From positions 1-5,416 of the forward strand of contig CAITBU010000226.1 in the NCBI GenBank assembly GCA_903890595.1: a stretch of DNA of 5,416 nucleotides, read 5' to 3'. This stretch comes from an uncultured Holophagaceae bacterium (GTDB taxonomy: Bacteria > Acidobacteriota > Holophagae > Holophagales > Holophagaceae). The position numbers and the translations under genes are program-made. Positions within the stretch are counted from its first letter, which is position 1. The number at the start of each line of letters is the position of its first letter. The notes under the pieces are model-generated. The model was given only the letters and a program-made list of their open reading frames with translations. It did no database searches and was not told where the DNA came from. Below are positions 3,309-5,416 of this stretch, piece by piece.

Positions 3309-5416
3309 ATGGACCACAAGATCGTGGGGAAAAGTACCCAGAGGCTCGATGCCGTTGCCAAGGTCACCGGTCGAGCCATGTACACAGATGACTTCTTTGA
3401 GCGGGACATGCTGGTGGGGAAGGTCCTCCGCAGCCCCCATGCCCACGCCCGGGTCCTGCGCATCGACGCCACCAAGGCCAAGGCCCTGCCCGGCGTGGTG
3501 GCGGTCCTCACCCCGGCGGACCTGCCGAAGATCAAGTTCGCCACGGCGGGGCATCCCTGGTCCCTGGACCCCGGGCACCGGGATGTCGAGGACCGGCTGA
3601 TCCTCACGGAGAAGGCCCGCTTTGTCGGGGATGCCATCGCGGCGGTGGTCGCCGAGGACCTGCTCATCGCAGAGAAGGCCCTGCACCTGATCGAGGTCGA
3701 GTACGAGGTCCTGCCCCACGTGCTCACCGCCGAGGACGCCATGCAGGAGGGCGCTCCCCTCCTCCACGAGAACCGGCCCGGCAACATCGTGAGCTCCTTC
3801 GGGGTGCAGTTCGGGGATGTGGAAGCCGAGTTCCAGACTGCGGACCTCGTCTTCGAGGGCGACTACGAGACCAGCATCGTCCAGCACTGCCACATCGAGT
3901 CCATGAGTGCCTATGCCTTTGTGGACTCCGACGGGCGGGTGGTGGTGAACTCCTCCACCCAGATCCCCCACATCGTCCGGCGCATCGTGGCTCAGGCCCT
4001 GGGCCTGTCCTGGGGCCGGGTGAAGGTCATCAAGCCTTACATTGGCGGCGGCTTCGGCAACAAGCAGGACGTGGTGGTGGAGCCCCTGGCGGCGGCCATG
4101 AGTCTGGCGGCGGGCGGGCGGCCCGTGCGCTACTGCATGACCCGCGAGGAGGTCTTCATCGACACCCGCACCCGGCACGGCATGAAGCTCCACCTCAAGA
4201 CCGCCCTCACCCAGGACGGCACCCTGAAGGGCATCCACATGAAGGTGCTCAGCAACACCGGCGCCTACGCCTCCCACGGCCACTCCATTGCCATGTCGGC
4301 CGGCGGGAAGTTCCGGCCTCTGTATGACTTCCGGGCCATCAAGTACGAGCCCAAGACGGTCTACACCAACCTGCCGGTGGCGGGCGCCATGCGGGGCTAT
4401 GGCACGCCCCAGATCTTCTTCGCCCTCGAGAGCCACCTGGACGACATCGCCCGGAAGCTGGAGCTGGATCCCATCGAGCTGCGCCGGAAGAACCTCATCA
4501 AGCTGGGCCACCAGGACCCCCTCACCAAGAACGTGGTCCGCTCCTTCGGCATTCCCGAGTGCATCGAGAAGGGCAAGGAGCTCATCCACTGGGAAGAGAA
4601 GAAGAAGGCGCACCAGGGCCAGACCGGCCACCTGGTCCGGGGCCTGGGCATGGCCCTCTTCGCCTACGCCTCAGGCACCCATCCGGTGGCCCTGGAGCTG
4701 GCGGGGGCCCGCATCGTCATGAACCAGGACGGCTCCGTCACCCTGCAGGTGGGCGCCACGGAGATCGGCCAGGGCAGCGACACGGTCTTCGCCCAGATCA
4801 CCGCCGAGACCCTTGGGCTGCCCGTGGCCATGGTCCATGTGGTCACCACCCAGGACACGGACATCACGCCCTTTGACTCCGGCGCCTACGCCTCGCGGCA
4901 GACCTTCGTCACGGGCATCGCCGTGCGCAAAGCGGCCCTGGAGGTTCGGCAGAAGGTCTTGGACGTGGCCGCCCGCCGCACGGGCCTGGCGCCTGCGGAG
5001 ATGGACATCCGGGACCGGATGATCGTCGAGACCAGCCTGGGCCGCACGGTCTGCAGCCTGGAAGACGTGGCCATGGACTCCTTCTATGACCGCCTCCTTG
5101 CCGCCCCCATCACCAGTGATACCTCCGCCAACGTGCGCATCAACGCCATGTCCTACGGGGCCACCTTCGTGGAAGTGGAGGTGGACATCCAGACGGGCCG
5201 GGTGGAGGTGACCGAGCTCTGGAACATCCACGACTCGGGCACCATCATCAACCCCAAGCTGGCCGAGGGCCAGGTCCACGGCGGCGTCAGCATGTCCCTG
5301 GGGGCCGCGCTGCTGGAGCAGATGCTCTTCGACCCCGTCACCGGGAAGCCCCTGAACCCCAACCTGCTCGACTACAAGCTGCCCACGGTCCTGGACACCC
5401 CCAAGATCAATGCGGC
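3309..5416 (+). CDS. xdhA: Xanthine dehydrogenase, molybdenum-binding subunit (partial, 3' end missing)
   Basis: 702 complete codons are visible and the frame is open at the window edge. The protein aligns nearly colinearly with E. coli XdhA (about 752 residues), so roughly 65-70 C-terminal residues are missing. It is the large molybdopterin subunit of a purine hydroxylase, which normally works with separate FAD and 2Fe-2S subunits. The N-terminal a/b hammerhead domain (about 10-125) begins RLDAVAKVTGRAMYTDDF and contains LRSPHAHARV and TAGHPWSLDPGHRD. Molybdopterin-binding blocks follow: VQHCHIES, STQIPHIVRR, GGGFGNKQD (246-254), LSNTGAYASHGHS, AMRGYGTPQ (360-368, with R362 matching the catalytic-site arginine), EIGQGSDT (485-492), TPFDSGAYASRQ (520-531) and VHDSG-like IHDSGTIINP. 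Q253 occupies the position of Glu802 of bovine xanthine oxidase, as in E. coli XdhA. The catalytic glutamate (SLGEPP-type motif) would fall beyond the window. Its place beside selD, yedF and yqeB suggests a Se-dependent enzyme. Substrate could be xanthine or a related purine or N-heterocycle. Confidence 0.95.
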   Translation, partial: MDHKIVGKSTQRLDAVAKVTGRAMYTDDFFERDMLVGKVLRSPHAHARVLRIDATKAKALPGVVAVLTPADLPKIKFATAGHPWSLDPGHRDVEDRLILTEKARFVGDAIAAVVAEDLLIAEKALHLIEVEYEVLPHVLTAEDAMQEGAPLLHENRPGNIVSSFGVQFGDVEAEFQTADLVFEGDYETSIVQHCHIESMSAYAFVDSDGRVVVNSSTQIPHIVRRIVAQALGLSWGRVKVIKPYIGGGFGNKQDVVVEPLAAAMSLAAGGRPVRYCMTREEVFIDTRTRHGMKLHLKTALTQDGTLKGIHMKVLSNTGAYASHGHSIAMSAGGKFRPLYDFRAIKYEPKTVYTNLPVAGAMRGYGTPQIFFALESHLDDIARKLELDPIELRRKNLIKLGHQDPLTKNVVRSFGIPECIEKGKELIHWEEKKKAHQGQTGHLVRGLGMALFAYASGTHPVALELAGARIVMNQDGSVTLQVGATEIGQGSDTVFAQITAETLGLPVAMVHVVTTQDTDITPFDSGAYASRQTFVTGIAVRKAALEVRQKVLDVAARRTGLAPAEMDIRDRMIVETSLGRTVCSLEDVAMDSFYDRLLAAPITSDTSANVRINAMSYGATFVEVEVDIQTGRVEVTELWNIHDSGTIINPKLAEGQVHGGVSMSLGAALLEQMLFDPVTGKPLNPNLLDYKLPTVLDTPKINA

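Noticed and set aside
3285..4631. Long open frame of 448 codons on the minus strand
   Set aside because: It is antisense to xdhA, whose conserved motifs run through the whole stretch on the plus strand. Long antisense frames are expected when third positions are almost all G/C, and the translation shows no recognisable domain.
1..5416. Mobile elements, CRISPR arrays, rRNA or tRNA genes
   Set aside because: No transposase, regularly spaced repeats, terminal inverted repeats or recognisable RNA genes were seen; nearly all of the sequence is accounted for by the six coding regions.

Overview
This window is a dense, all-plus-strand block of six genes from a GC-rich bacterium. Third codon positions are strongly G/C except in two short patches. 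Gene content matches the selenium-dependent molybdenum hydroxylase (SDMH) locus known from Enterococcus faecalis, clostridia and other mostly anaerobic bacteria. In that system selenium is not used as selenocysteine. It is thought to be placed as a labile ligand on the molybdenum cofactor of a xanthine-dehydrogenase-type enzyme. The sequence suggests an anaerobic or facultative high-GC bacterium. Holophagae-type Acidobacteriota or deltaproteobacteria are possible, but the window does not settle the taxon.

Layout: (1) 2-184, the C-terminal end of a YqeB-family SDMH maturation protein. (2) 181-1311, a class V aminotransferase-fold cysteine desulfurase of the SDMH-associated group. (3) 1308-2327, selD, selenide,water dikinase. 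(4) 2330-2575, a small DUF3343 protein, proposed as a Se/S carrier. (5) 2559-3185, yedF, a TusA-DsrE two-domain protein of selenium metabolism. (6) An AT-rich gap of 123 bases (3186-3308) with a weak promoter-like pair, A-tract repeats and a stem-loop. (7) 3309-5416, xdhA, the molybdenum-binding subunit of a xanthine dehydrogenase, cut by the window end roughly 65-70 residues before its expected C-terminus.

The first five genes overlap or nearly touch (4-nt overlap, 4-nt overlap, 2-nt gap, 17-nt overlap), so they look like one translationally coupled selenium cassette. A reasonable model is: the desulfurase-like enzyme mobilises Se from selenocysteine (or S from cysteine); the Cys-containing small proteins DUF3343 and YedF carry it; SelD makes selenophosphate; YqeB and partners outside the window help insert Se into the cofactor; XdhA is the client enzyme. 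The family assignments are well supported. The carrier roles and the order of transfer are inference. The main less-explained signals are the unusual 3' part of the DUF3343 gene and the structured AT-rich leader of xdhA.
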